NCBI RefSeq assembly: GCF_000953635.1
Contig: NZ_LN614830.1
Span: forward strand, 2,719,001-2,783,000
DNA length: 64,000 nt
Direction of reading: 5' to 3'
DNA from: Legionella micdadei
GTDB lineage: Bacteria > Pseudomonadota > Gammaproteobacteria > Legionellales > Legionellaceae
The translations under genes and the position numbers were made by a program. The notes beneath the pieces were generated by a model. It was not told where the DNA came from and did no database searches. It worked only from the letters and a program-made list of their open reading frames with translations. Shown one piece after another: positions 28,154-37,016 of this stretch. Within the stretch, counting starts at the first letter, position 1; each line of letters begins with the position of its first letter.

Positions 28154-28193
28154 ATCATTTACCCTTAACTGTGAGGAGAATCTGCTCTAAGGC

Positions 28194-28270
28194 TGGCACG
28201 CCCGGCAGGATTCGAACCTGCTACCCTCGGCTTAGAAGGCCGATGCTCTATCCAGATGAGCTACGGGCGC
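28194..28270 (-). tRNA. tRNA-Arg (TCT)
   Basis: 77 bases with encoded CCA, anticodon loop CTTCTAA (anticodon TCT) and T-loop GTTCGAATC. The first acceptor pair appears to be G1-U72. Its place beside tRNA-His and tRNA-Leu resembles the argX-hisR-leuT-proM operon of enterics, although the anticodon differs. Confidence 0.95.
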
Positions 28271-28279
28271 AAAAAATTT

Positions 28280-28356
28280 TGGTCGGGGTGGAGAGATTCG
28301 AACTCCCGACATCCTGCTCCCAAAGCAGGCGCGCTACCAGACTGCGCTACACCCCG
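28280..28356 (-). tRNA. tRNA-Pro (TGG)
   Basis: 77 bases with encoded CCA, acceptor CGGGGTG, anticodon loop TTTGGGA (anticodon TGG) and T-loop GTTCGAATC. It is the promoter-proximal gene of the four-tRNA cluster. Confidence 0.96.
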
Positions 28357-28387
28357 TTTTTAAACCCGTCCCAAGGACAGAGCGCAA

Positions 28388-28416
28388 ATGATACTCGGAG
28401 CTTTACTTGAGGTCAA
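28388..28416 (-). promoter_or_regulatory. Promoter of the tRNA Pro-Arg-His-Leu cluster
   Basis: TTGACC at 28411-28416 and TATCAT at 28388-28393 are spaced by 17 bases, followed by a GC-rich discriminator (TTGCGC), as expected for a stringently controlled stable-RNA promoter. The predicted start is about 25 bases before tRNA-Pro. It probably also reads into tig-clpP. Confidence 0.8.
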
Positions 28417-28517
28417 TAACCCTGAGTAGATAAATTTTAGGAGACAATAATAATATTTGCTGCTAATTCGCTTAGGCTAATAAAAATATTGCTGTACTTA
28501 GAGGGAGTAAGCTAGCA

Positions 28518-29768
28518 TTGATGCAAGTTTATTACCCTATTTTATTCATGAAATTAAAACTCTTACCACTGTTTGACAATCTAGACCACTTGCATAAAAA
28601 CATGGAGAACGTTGTTCTCCCCCATCCTCAATTCCAAACAGATTTTTATCATTGCCTCAATTTTCTTAAGAGTTACGTAGGAAGCCAGGGCACATTTAAC
28701 AGCTATCGCCGTGAAACAGAACGACTCCTCCAATGGTGCTGGAACATCAAAAAAGTTTGTCTCACGGCACTCAAACGTGAAGACATTGAGCAATTTGTCC
28801 GCTTTTGCCAAAACCCGCCCGAAAGCTGGATTAGCCTTAAAAAAGTGCCCCGTTTTATTGAGAAAGAAGGAAAGCGTGTGCCGAATGAAGAATGGCGCCC
28901 TTTTGTTGCTACCATAAGCAAATCGGCCAGGAAAGAAGGCGCCTCACCCTCCATTGACCAGTTTAGTCTGTCACAAGGTGCTGTGCAGGAAATTTTTGCT
29001 ATCTTAAGCACGTTGTTTAATTTTTTAATTGCCGAAGAATACCTAGCGTCGAATCCAGTTGCTTTAATTCGCCAAAAAAGTAAATTTATTCGTAAACATC
29101 AACACAATGCACCGATTAGGCGATTGAGTTTGCGGCAATGGGATGCCGTCCTTAGTGCAAGTGAAAAATTAGCAGCTGAAAATCCTGAAAAACATGAGCG
29201 CACGCGTTTTATTCTAAGCATGCTTTTTGGGATGTACTTGCGAATCTCCGAACTGGCAGCAAGTGACCGATGGATTCCAACCATGAATGATTTTGCCAAA
29301 GACAGCAATGGCTATTGGTGGTTTACAACAGTGGGCAAAGGGAATAAGGAGCGCCGGATCGCTGTCAGTGAAGCCATGCTTGAAAGCCTTGTGCGTTGGC
29401 GCATGTTTTTAGGATTAACCCCACTGCCTTCTCCTTCTGATAATTCTCCGCTTCTCCCCAAAATTAAAGGTACAGGCCCAATGAGTGATACTGCCCCCAT
29501 TCGCCGTTTAGTGCAACTTTGCTATGATTTAGCCGCCGAAGAATTGCGTCTTAAAGGCCTAACAGAAGAAGCAGATAATTTAGCTGCAGCGACGGTGCAT
29601 TGGTTAAGGCATACGGGCATTTCGGAAGATGTGAAGACTAGGCCGCGAGAACATGTGCGCGATGATGCAGGTCACAGCTCTAGTGTAACCACAGATCGGT
29701 ATATTGATGTTGAAATGGAAGCCCGTTATTTGTCCGCACGCGGTAAACAGATTGAAGTTACAGAATGA
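28518..29768 (+). CDS. Tyrosine recombinase / phage-type integrase
   Basis: 416-aa DNA breaking-rejoining enzyme. A SAM-like N-terminal core-binding domain (about 50-200) is followed by a catalytic domain (about 210-410) with the full set: Arg in Y-L-R-I-S-E-L-A, Lys in G-K-G-N-K-E-R-R, H-x-x-R in H-W-L-R-H-T-G, a second His in D-D-A-G-H-S-S and nucleophile Tyr in T-T-D-R-Y-I-D. It lies beside a tRNA cluster but on the 5' side of tRNA-Pro, and no att repeat or other mobile gene is seen, so it may be a resident recombinase. A ~0.8-kb tandem palindromic array begins 9 bases after its stop. The start could also be Met 11 (28548). Confidence 0.88.
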   Translation: MMQVYYPILFMKLKLLPLFDNLDHLHKNMENVVLPHPQFQTDFYHCLNFLKSYVGSQGTFNSYRRETERLLQWCWNIKKVCLTALKREDIEQFVRFCQNPPESWISLKKVPRFIEKEGKRVPNEEWRPFVATISKSARKEGASPSIDQFSLSQGAVQEIFAILSTLFNFLIAEEYLASNPVALIRQKSKFIRKHQHNAPIRRLSLRQWDAVLSASEKLAAENPEKHERTRFILSMLFGMYLRISELAASDRWIPTMNDFAKDSNGYWWFTTVGKGNKERRIAVSEAMLESLVRWRMFLGLTPLPSPSDNSPLLPKIKGTGPMSDTAPIRRLVQLCYDLAAEELRLKGLTEEADNLAAATVHWLRHTGISEDVKTRPREHVRDDAGHSSSVTTDRYIDVEMEARYLSARGKQIEVTE

Positions 29769-29777
29769 CGGCATGTT

Positions 29778-30580
29778 GTCGTCCCGAACGTAGTGAGGGA
29801 TCTCCTTAGTGAGTTTATTGCCAAGACTCAGGAGGTCCCTCGCTTTGCTTCGGGATGACAATGTATTGTCGTCCCGAACGTAGTGAGGGATCTCCTTAGT
29901 GAGGTTATTGCCAAGACTCAGGAGGTCCCTCGCTTTTGCTTCGGGATGACAATGTATTGTCGTCCCGAACGTAGTGAGGATCTCCTTAGTGAGGTTATTG
30001 CCAAGACTCAGGAAGTCCCTCGCTTTTGCTTCGGGGGGACAATGTATTGTCGTCCCGAACGTGGTGAGGATCTCCTTAGTGAGGTTATTGCCAAGACTCA
30101 GGAGGTCTCTCGCTTTTGCTTCGGGGTGACAATGTATTGTCGTCCCGAACGTAGTGAGGGATCTCCTTAGTGAGGTTATTGCCAAGACTCAGGAGGTCTC
30201 TCGCTTTTGCTTCGGGGGGACAATGTATTGTCGTCCCGAACGTAGTGAGGATCTCCTTAGTGAGGTTATTGCCAAGACTCAGGAAGTCCCTCGCTTTTGC
30301 TTCGGGGGGACAATGTATTGTCGTCCCGAACGTGGTGAGGATCTCCTTAGTGAGGTTATTGCCAAGACTCAGGAGGTCTCTCGCTTTTGCTTCGGGGTGA
30401 CAATGTATTGTCGTCCCGAACGTAGTGAGGGATCTCCTTGGTAGGTTATTGCCAAGACTCAGGAGATCCCTCGCTTTTGCTTCGGGGTGACAATGTATTG
30501 TCGTCCCGAACGTAGTGAGGGATCTCCTTGGTAGGTTATTGCCAAGAGTCAGGGGGTTCCTCGCTTTGCTTCGGGATGAC
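29778..30580. repeat. Nine-copy tandem array of a ~90-bp palindromic repeat
   Basis: Units begin with GTCGTCCCGAACG at 29778, 29868, 29959, 30049, 30139, 30230, 30320, 30410 and 30500, with spacings of 90 or 91. Each unit is an imperfect inverted repeat: GTCGTCCCGAAC...GAGGGATCTCC at the left and GGAGGTCCCTCGCTT...CGGGATGAC at the right, so it can form a long hairpin, and AATGTATT links the units. Units 3-4 are nearly identical to units 6-7 in their private variants, giving a higher-order period of 271 bases. ATGACGGCA flanks both ends (29765-29773, 30576-30584). The unit resembles the palindromic intergenic elements of Legionella, Coxiella and Rickettsia, normally scattered singly. Confidence 0.95.
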
Positions 30581-30597
30581 GGCAACAACTTTAATAC

Positions 30598-31425
30598 CTA
30601 AGAAGGCATCTGCGCATCAACTAATTCAATTTGATGAATCTGCAGAGGCTCGCCTAAGAAAATCTCACCCACCGCTTGAAAGCGGTTAACGGAGTCAGTG
30701 ACTAGATAACTTATCTTATTTCCCTGCCCTTGCTCAGTATTCAGCAAGTTGGCTTGTTCAAGCATCTCTTTCAACGCTTTTGCCGTCGCTTCAGCCGAAT
30801 CCACGATAGTGACTGTATTTGGTAGAAGCGTAGCTAATAGTGGCTTAAAGACTGGGAAGTGTGTGCAGCCTAAAAGAAGCGTATCCTCATTGCTAAAATC
30901 AGATAAATAATGTTTTAAGGCCTCTCGCGCAATGGCATTTTCCACCATGCCTTCTTCCGCTAAAGCCACTAGAAGGCTGCAAGCACGGGCACTAATCTTC
31001 GCTTGTGGCAAATGGGAAGTAATTAAGCGCTGATAAGCATTTGAAGCAATCGTGGTCTCTGTGGCAAACACAGCGACACGATGATTTTTAGTGGCAGCAA
31101 CCACGGCAGAAGCACCGGGAGTCACCACCCCTAATACGGGCATATCAGGAAGCATGGCTTGTAGATGTGATAGTGCGGCGGTAGTGGCGGTATTACAAGC
31201 AATGACTAAGGCTTTAATTTGCCTTTCCACCAAAACACGAGCCATTTGGATAGCGTATTGCTGGATGGTACTTGGACTTTTAGTGCCATAGGGTAAGCGC
31301 GCGGTATCACCGAGATAGATAAAAGATTCCTGGGCGAGAGTGGTTTTTAAAGCACGAAGCACCGTCAAACCTCCCATCCCTGAATCAAATACGCCTATAG
31401 GCAATTTATTTTTATTCATTTCCAT
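30598..31425 (-). CDS. murI: Glutamate racemase
   Basis: Makes D-glutamate for peptidoglycan. The catalytic cysteines lie in A-C-N-T-A-T-T and G-C-T-H-F-P, and the start motif F-D-S-G-M-G-G-L-T is present. Length 275 aa is usual. Two in-frame start codons are available (Met1 and Met3). The 1461-aa gene precedes it on the same strand by 31 bases, so both could be co-transcribed. The palindromic array ends 17 bases beyond its stop. Confidence 0.95.
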   Translation of the reverse strand: MEMNKNKLPIGVFDSGMGGLTVLRALKTTLAQESFIYLGDTARLPYGTKSPSTIQQYAIQMARVLVERQIKALVIACNTATTAALSHLQAMLPDMPVLGVVTPGASAVVAATKNHRVAVFATETTIASNAYQRLITSHLPQAKISARACSLLVALAEEGMVENAIAREALKHYLSDFSNEDTLLLGCTHFPVFKPLLATLLPNTVTIVDSAEATAKALKEMLEQANLLNTEQGQGNKISYLVTDSVNRFQAVGEIFLGEPLQIHQIELVDAQMPS

Positions 31426-31455
31426 TCTTCTTCTTAAATTTCCCTTAATAACCTC

Positions 31456-34400
31456 TTAAGCAGCAGGGGGTGTTGGTGGAGGTATAGTATCATCGCTCTC
31501 ACTCACTTTTTGTTTCACGCCTGTGAGTACGTTATATTTAGTTTTATAAAACTGCATAAGTTCAGCACTGTCTTTTCTTGCAGTTTCCATTGCTTTTTGT
31601 TCTTGCTTACCGAATTTTAGCTTATCAACTTCTTTTATACCTTTTAATAAGCCGGTGTAGCTAGGATGTGTTTCAAAGTGCTTTTTAAAAATCGAATCAC
31701 CTTTCCAGCGGCCAAGGATGCCCAATTGGCTATCAGGGCTAAACTGCGCATTATCGATTACGATTGCACTCGCATCAAAACGCATGTTCGGATCATTTTT
31801 ACCAATAGCCATTAATGCTGTCCAGGCAAATTCAATCTGATCTTTAGGACCATCTAGTATGATCGGATCATCAATCGTAGGGGGTTTACCACGCGCAGCT
31901 AAAATACGGGTTGCCATTTCCATGGCTTGATGAACCCGCGCCTCAGGGTTATTACGGGGGGGGAACTTATTCGCTGTCAATGTCAGCTCGGCTGAATACT
32001 GTGTTACACCGCCAGTACCCACTTGCCCTGCTAGATTACCCGCGCCACGTTCCTCGATATACGTGCTTTTAATGACTGCAGGTTGGTTATTACGGTCCAC
32101 TGTATCATAATAGACTGTGTACTCACGGAATTTACCCGGGCTAACCATATCTGTAATTTCAAAACGCTCTGCGGGCACACCAGTTTTTATGCTAACCCCG
32201 TTTTGATCAGCAGGCCTTACTCCTTCTCCCTGCCAAGTTGGTGCAAAATGAGCCCTTTTTTGATCGATGGGATAATCCACAGCATAACTATGAAAACCTT
32301 TAACGCGAATATCCTTCTTACCCTCCTCGGCTTGTTTAAGCGTGGTTAAAAGTCCTTGTTTTAAAAGAGGATGGTCACTACCAGGATTACCCTTGAATAG
32401 AAGTTGTAGTTTTTCATATTCCTTTAATTCTTTCTCCATTTCGTCTAGGAGGACGATTAACTCTTGTGTTCTTTCGCTCACCTTGTCCATTATATCTCGT
32501 TTGACCGCCCCACCCCCTGCGCTTGCCCTAATCTCCGTTTGATTAGGCAAACTACGCCCCTGATCTTCGAGCTGTTCAATTTGCTGCTTTAGATGAGCTA
32601 TCATAGTGTCGCAAATTTCGGACAATTCGCGAAACTGTGAGCCCATCTTTTTCGCATTTTCCTTTGAGGCTGCTTGAAATGCTGGGTTGAACCAATAGAT
32701 TGGTCGTGCTTTAGCAAGGCGTTTAAGCGCAGAGGAAGCCGAGTTTAATTTTAAATCAGAAAAGTCTTTTCTGAGGCTTTTGACAACCTTTCCTTGCTCT
32801 TTAAACTCCTCTTCATAGGTGCCAGGGTTCAGTAGTGTTTTTTTCCTTGCCTCAACCTTAATTTGGGCAAAAAGTTTCGGAGTTAGCTGTTTATCTAATG
32901 CGGGAACCCCAGGTGGACTAAATGCCGCTAAATGAGGATTGAAAGCAGGTCGTTTAATTGTCGCAATAAAGTCACTATAGGTTGTTGAGCTCTTTATCGC
33001 ATCATGAATAGCAGTAGCTGCTCTTTGAGTAATTTGACTAGACTTGCTTAATCCGGCTATTCCTCTATAGATGTCTTTACTTTCGTCTGTTAGTGCGCCA
33101 CTGTAGAGTGTCTGTACATGTTGATTACGAGTTTCTTGATCCCGAATAGCTGTTCTTATCGCTTGTTCTTCAGGAGTTGCACCCAAGTTTGCACCTAGAT
33201 TATCAAGTCCAAAAGCATTATAAATGACCTGTGGATTAGGATGATTTATAAATCCAGCAATTGCTTGCACAGTCTGAATGAAAGGAATATTCGGAGCAAC
33301 ACCAGCCGTATCATCAAATAAATTAGGCCCATTTAAAATATGATCACTAATTTGGGTGATCTGTTGAGGAGTTAAATTAAGCGGCGGGGCAATTTTTGCT
33401 AATACTTTAGCAACTTCACTGTTCGGAATTCTTGCCAAATCGGCCAATTTCTCATTTTCATCTACTAATGCATTGACAAAAGAATCATCAACGATATTTC
33501 TAGCGCCTAATATACGGTCCACCTCTTGGGGCTCGGTAACTTGGCTTAAAGAAATCAACGCCTTATCTTTTTCCAACAGCGCGCGTTGTTGAGACAACGG
33601 GAGTTGCTCAATTAACTCAATTAATTTTGGATGTACCCTATTGTTTTCATTACCTAAAGGCAAAACTTTACTTAGATCAAGCTTGATAATTTGAGCACAA
33701 GCTGCCTTTTGGATTTGTTCCATTGTTTTTGGATTAACCCAATCGTGCTCGGTTACACCGATATCTCTTAAAGCATCTTTAAATTTATCGATATCAGCTG
33801 CCTTTGCCAAGGCAGTTAGCCGATCAGGGGTTGGGGGAGCAGGAAGAGGTGGGATTCTGTCTGCTGGGAAATTCCGTACTAAGGATTCGACTAAGCTTGC
33901 CCTGACTCTTTGTTTTTCTTTAGCAGGAAATGTTGGCGCAGTGACTAAATTATTTAGATGAGCGCTACGCGGATTGTTAATTTTATCTAATAACTCTGTA
34001 TGAGCCTGAGCGGTTGCTGCGTCCTTTGTTGACACATCAATAATTGTACTTTTCGCGTCTCTAATTATCTTTTCGGCTGCTGCATAACTACGAATTTGTA
34101 ATCCAATCCCATTATCCGCGTCGGTAATAAGGTGATCTAATGCAGGATCGGCTAGTTGCAGTCCTAATAAGGGCTTAATAAGATCTTTTACAGTAGCATG
34201 ATTACCTACAGCCGCCGCTAAATTAGTTATCTCTGGATCAGAAAGCTGCCCAAGTTTTTGCTCCAGATAAGAGAGCAGCGCCAGTTCTCTGGCTGCAGTG
34301 ATTTGGGCTACGTCTCCAAAATAACCACTTAAAACATTTTGAACTCCAGCTGGTTGGCCGGCGGCAAAGGTGTTTAGGTATTTGGCAGTAAAATTAGGAT

Positions 34401-35841
34401 CTAGAATAAGGTCTTTAAGGTTGGTTAAATGCTTGGCCCTGTCAGTAGGATCTGTAGGGATAATTGCTAAATTCTTGCGAATATGAGCCATCGCAACGAT
34501 ATCATCAACGCTAGCGCCGGTGAGGGCATTACGAAATTCATTCTTGGTGGTGTAGCCTAATGCATTTAATCTGGCTAATTTTTGTTTTAGTTCATCAGCA
34601 TTCGTGACAGAAATCAACTCCCCAAGTGCCGTTGCGTCATCGCATTGCGCAATTTTTAGTTTTAAAGCTTGCTTTGCGGCAGCTTGGCGAATGCTAGGTA
34701 AAGTAGCAGCAGTTACTGCGTGGTCAATGTAAGCGCCTGCTTCAGGCATGGCAGGTCCACCGCGAGGGGCTATTGTGGCTTTAAGCGCGACCTCAGTTAC
34801 AGCCTCAGCAATTCGTTCTAAATCCGCAGACCTGTCTGCTCTTAGAGTAGCATAATTTGCTGCTAGGTAACGCGCTCCGAGTTGGCCTTGTAAGGAAACA
34901 ACATCACTATCACCAAGATTGTGTATACAAATGTCTTGACCATGCACCGATTGAAAGCGTGTTCTAAAATCGCCTGGATTACAATCTAAAAGATCGGTGA
35001 TTCCTCCCCCAATATTTGTTGCTACCCCATTTACTATGTGCAAAACATTTCTGTCAGAAAGGCTATTTATAAGTAACTCAGCTCCTTTTTTAATAGCAGC
35101 CCGTTCGACTTTATGGGTAAATACTCTGCCAATATCCATTGCATCTGCTATAGGATGGGGAGGGGGAGAAGCAGGAGTCGCAAGGCCAAAAATACCTCTT
35201 ACTGCAGCAGTAAAAGCAACTTGATTTTGAACCATCAATAACGCATCAAGCATACCTTTATCACCAAGTGCTGCGATTTTTTGAATGAGTAACTGGCGTT
35301 GCGCCTCTTCTTTAATTCGGGTAATTGCTTGGTCGGTAATAACGTTTTCGTTTGTGTGATCCCATGCTGGAAGTGTTACTTGTTGTCCACCAAATATGCT
35401 CTTACCGTCAGTGCCAAAAAGCAACTTACGGGCTTCATTATTATCGGCTTCACTTATGATCGCTTCGAGTTGAGCTTCGTTAGCTTCCCTAAGAGCCAAC
35501 ATTACTCGTCTTTCAGCTACAGTTTTATAGAGGGTTTCAAAATTATTACTTGGGTTCCCAAGCCGTGGTTTTCGCCTTGTTCCACCAACACCAGTAGCTG
35601 CAAAATCTGTATCGACACCTGGATTTTCAGTTCCAGTAATATTAACCCCTAGCCGATTCCAAAAACCAGCGTTATCTATTATCGCTTTCCTAAAGTTCGT
35701 GTTAGCAGCACCACCGCCATAACCTGCTTTAAGAATTTCATCTAAGGCGCCTACAACTTGATTTTGCTGATCACCCATAGCAGGGGGGTAATCCCGTATA
35801 GTGTCAAGAGCAGCGAGAAGTTCATCATTGTGATAGGCCAT
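31456..35841 (-). CDS. Very large uncharacterised protein, candidate Dot/Icm effector
   Basis: 1461-aa protein with no signal peptide or membrane segment. Residues ~90-950 are almost all helical and show degenerate repeats of the type L-x-x-L-I-x-x-x-x-A-x-E-L-K-x-x-L-x-x-L, at least six loosely matching segments. A coiled-coil stretch (about 1050-1180) follows, with E-K-E-L-K-E-Y-E-K-L. Residues ~1190-1400 are predicted alpha/beta with many aromatic residues and look like a separate domain. The tail ends D-D-T-I-P-P-P-T-P-P-A-A. ATG at 35841 with GGGG is preferred over the upstream TTG. I cannot assign a family. Size, helix repeats and isolation next to murI are typical of Legionella effectors. 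Confidence 0.7.
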   Translation of the reverse strand: MAYHNDELLAALDTIRDYPPAMGDQQNQVVGALDEILKAGYGGGAANTNFRKAIIDNAGFWNRLGVNITGTENPGVDTDFAATGVGGTRRKPRLGNPSNNFETLYKTVAERRVMLALREANEAQLEAIISEADNNEARKLLFGTDGKSIFGGQQVTLPAWDHTNENVITDQAITRIKEEAQRQLLIQKIAALGDKGMLDALLMVQNQVAFTAAVRGIFGLATPASPPPHPIADAMDIGRVFTHKVERAAIKKGAELLINSLSDRNVLHIVNGVATNIGGGITDLLDCNPGDFRTRFQSVHGQDICIHNLGDSDVVSLQGQLGARYLAANYATLRADRSADLERIAEAVTEVALKATIAPRGGPAMPEAGAYIDHAVTAATLPSIRQAAAKQALKLKIAQCDDATALGELISVTNADELKQKLARLNALGYTTKNEFRNALTGASVDDIVAMAHIRKNLAIIPTDPTDRAKHLTNLKDLILDPNFTAKYLNTFAAGQPAGVQNVLSGYFGDVAQITAARELALLSYLEQKLGQLSDPEITNLAAAVGNHATVKDLIKPLLGLQLADPALDHLITDADNGIGLQIRSYAAAEKIIRDAKSTIIDVSTKDAATAQAHTELLDKINNPRSAHLNNLVTAPTFPAKEKQRVRASLVESLVRNFPADRIPPLPAPPTPDRLTALAKAADIDKFKDALRDIGVTEHDWVNPKTMEQIQKAACAQIIKLDLSKVLPLGNENNRVHPKLIELIEQLPLSQQRALLEKDKALISLSQVTEPQEVDRILGARNIVDDSFVNALVDENEKLADLARIPNSEVAKVLAKIAPPLNLTPQQITQISDHILNGPNLFDDTAGVAPNIPFIQTVQAIAGFINHPNPQVIYNAFGLDNLGANLGATPEEQAIRTAIRDQETRNQHVQTLYSGALTDESKDIYRGIAGLSKSSQITQRAATAIHDAIKSSTTYSDFIATIKRPAFNPHLAAFSPPGVPALDKQLTPKLFAQIKVEARKKTLLNPGTYEEEFKEQGKVVKSLRKDFSDLKLNSASSALKRLAKARPIYWFNPAFQAASKENAKKMGSQFRELSEICDTMIAHLKQQIEQLEDQGRSLPNQTEIRASAGGGAVKRDIMDKVSERTQELIVLLDEMEKELKEYEKLQLLFKGNPGSDHPLLKQGLLTTLKQAEEGKKDIRVKGFHSYAVDYPIDQKRAHFAPTWQGEGVRPADQNGVSIKTGVPAERFEITDMVSPGKFREYTVYYDTVDRNNQPAVIKSTYIEERGAGNLAGQVGTGGVTQYSAELTLTANKFPPRNNPEARVHQAMEMATRILAARGKPPTIDDPIILDGPKDQIEFAWTALMAIGKNDPNMRFDASAIVIDNAQFSPDSQLGILGRWKGDSIFKKHFETHPSYTGLLKGIKEVDKLKFGKQEQKAMETARKDSAELMQFYKTKYNVLTGVKQKVSESDDTIPPPTPPAA

Positions 35842-35999
35842 GGAATACCCCAAAAATCAATCGTAAAAGTTACTTAATCTAATTTTAATCTTTCTTTCTT
35901 AACTCCACCTTAAATATCTGCCTTTTTTTGCAGAAAGGGCTTGAAATGAAAGAAAGTTCCTATAATTTGTATAGTATACCAGAGCTACGGGACTGTGGC

Positions 36000-36302
36000 A
36001 TGAACAAAATCGTATACATCTTGTTTATTTTTTTACCTGGTCTTCTCTTTGCCCAAGGGTGCATCATTGGCAATAAGCCGGATCGTCCGCGGTATGTCTG
36101 TTTTGATGGGAGGACTTTGGCAACTAGCCAGAGTGGTTTTGTGTGGAATGCTAAGAGGGGCTGCTTTATGAGCAGTATTCCTTGCTGCGCTTACAATGCG
36201 ACCCATTACAGTTATTCGGAAAATCCGCAATACGTTTATCATTCTTTTAAACGCTGCCGTTATCAATACCCTTTCCAATTAGGGGAAATGCAGACGCATT
36301 GA
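36000..36302 (+). CDS. Small exported Cys-rich hypothetical protein
   Basis: About 100 aa from the ATG at 36000, which directly precedes a strong signal peptide (K-I-V-Y-I-L-F-I-F-L-P-G-L-L-F-A-Q-G). The ~80-residue mature part has about six cysteines and is basic and aromatic (Arg, Tyr, Phe), which suggests disulfide bonds. A-Q-G-C at the cleavage site is not a clean lipobox. An upstream in-frame Met at 35928 would bury the signal peptide and is less likely. Not recognised. Confidence 0.55.
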   Translation: MNKIVYILFIFLPGLLFAQGCIIGNKPDRPRYVCFDGRTLATSQSGFVWNAKRGCFMSSIPCCAYNATHYSYSENPQYVYHSFKRCRYQYPFQLGEMQTH

Positions 36303-36441
36303 TTAACAGCATTTTGTTTTCAACTAATATTCTCTTCAAGAATTGGGCATTGCTCTTCATCCCAGCGCGTACTGGATAAGCAGATGCGTGCTTTTGTTGC
36401 TTATCCGCTACCTTACAGTCTTGGCCGAATCTTTGAGTTAG

Positions 36442-36553
36442 GTAACGTCGCTAAGGATCTTGTGAACTCCCCAGCTTTAATTTAGGCGCGAAGCAAGCTG
36501 ACATTTTTTGCCTAAATTAAAGCTGGGGAGTTCATAATGACTTTAGCAGTTAC
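36442..36553. repeat. ~110-bp near-perfect inverted repeat
   Basis: A 24-bp perfect inverted repeat (36464-36487 and 36510-36533) surrounds a 22-base loop. Outside it the flanks continue to pair imperfectly: GTAACGTCGCTAAGGATCT at left resembles the reverse complement of TGACTTTAGCAGTTAC at right. It is in a 284-base gap between convergent genes. It could be a small non-coding palindromic mobile element (MITE-like) or a strong terminator; no T-run is present. A second small stem sits at 36374-36406. Confidence 0.75.
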
Positions 36554-36586
36554 GTAATAGATCAAAGAAAGTTAGAATCCTTTAAG

Positions 36587-37015
36587 TTAATAGCGATAAT
36601 TGATTGTTAGCAACACAGCCAAAAATAGCCACACAATGGTAATCGTCAGGCCAGCATAGCGGAAAGAATCGTAGCTTTTCTTTTTCTTTATCCAAAAATC
36701 AATGGCCATAACAGGAAGGAAAGAAAAAACCATCAGGGCTAAAATTTTTACTGCATCGCTCGCACCCTTGCGAAATGGCATCCAACTCGCTAATTTTTCA
36801 ACTAATCCCAGTAAAACGTCTTGAAATTTTGTCAGTCCCAAATAGACCCAAGATTCATAATAAGCTACCAAACCAGTCGCAAAAATAAGAGGTAGAAAGA
36901 GTTTCATACCGGGAATAGCGAATAGTTTTTTGAATAAATCCCCAAACTCTTTTGAAAAAAACACAACAATTGAACTGATTAAAACGACTAATGCCACCGT
37001 GAGCATGTTGTCCAT
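36587..37015 (-). CDS. Conserved small membrane protein
   Basis: About 142 aa with three or four hydrophobic segments (about 4-20, 37-53, 87-105, 118-138) and basic loops between. The ATG at 37015 comes one base after the uup stop (TAAC-ATG), with GAGAGG overlapping the end of uup, so translation is coupled. The family is not recognised. The pairing with an ABC-F gene is only positional. Confidence 0.7.
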   Translation of the reverse strand: MDNMLTVALVVLISSIVVFFSKEFGDLFKKLFAIPGMKLFLPLIFATGLVAYYESWVYLGLTKFQDVLLGLVEKLASWMPFRKGASDAVKILALMVFSFLPVMAIDFWIKKKKSYDSFRYAGLTITIVWLFLAVLLTINYRY

Positions 37016-37016
37016 G

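Noticed and set aside
28077-29768. tRNA-integrated genomic island
   Set aside because: The recombinase lies on the 5' side of tRNA-Pro, no direct repeat of a tRNA 3' end was seen, and no other mobile genes follow before murI.
29778-30580. CRISPR array
   Set aside because: The repeats are ~90 bp, internally palindromic and directly abutting except for an 8-base constant linker; there are no variable spacers and no cas genes.
29604-30588. Open reading frames through the tandem array
   Set aside because: The frames exist because the repeat length (90/91) and composition avoid stops; predicted proteins are simple repeats of H-P-E-A-K-A-R-D and have no ribosome site.
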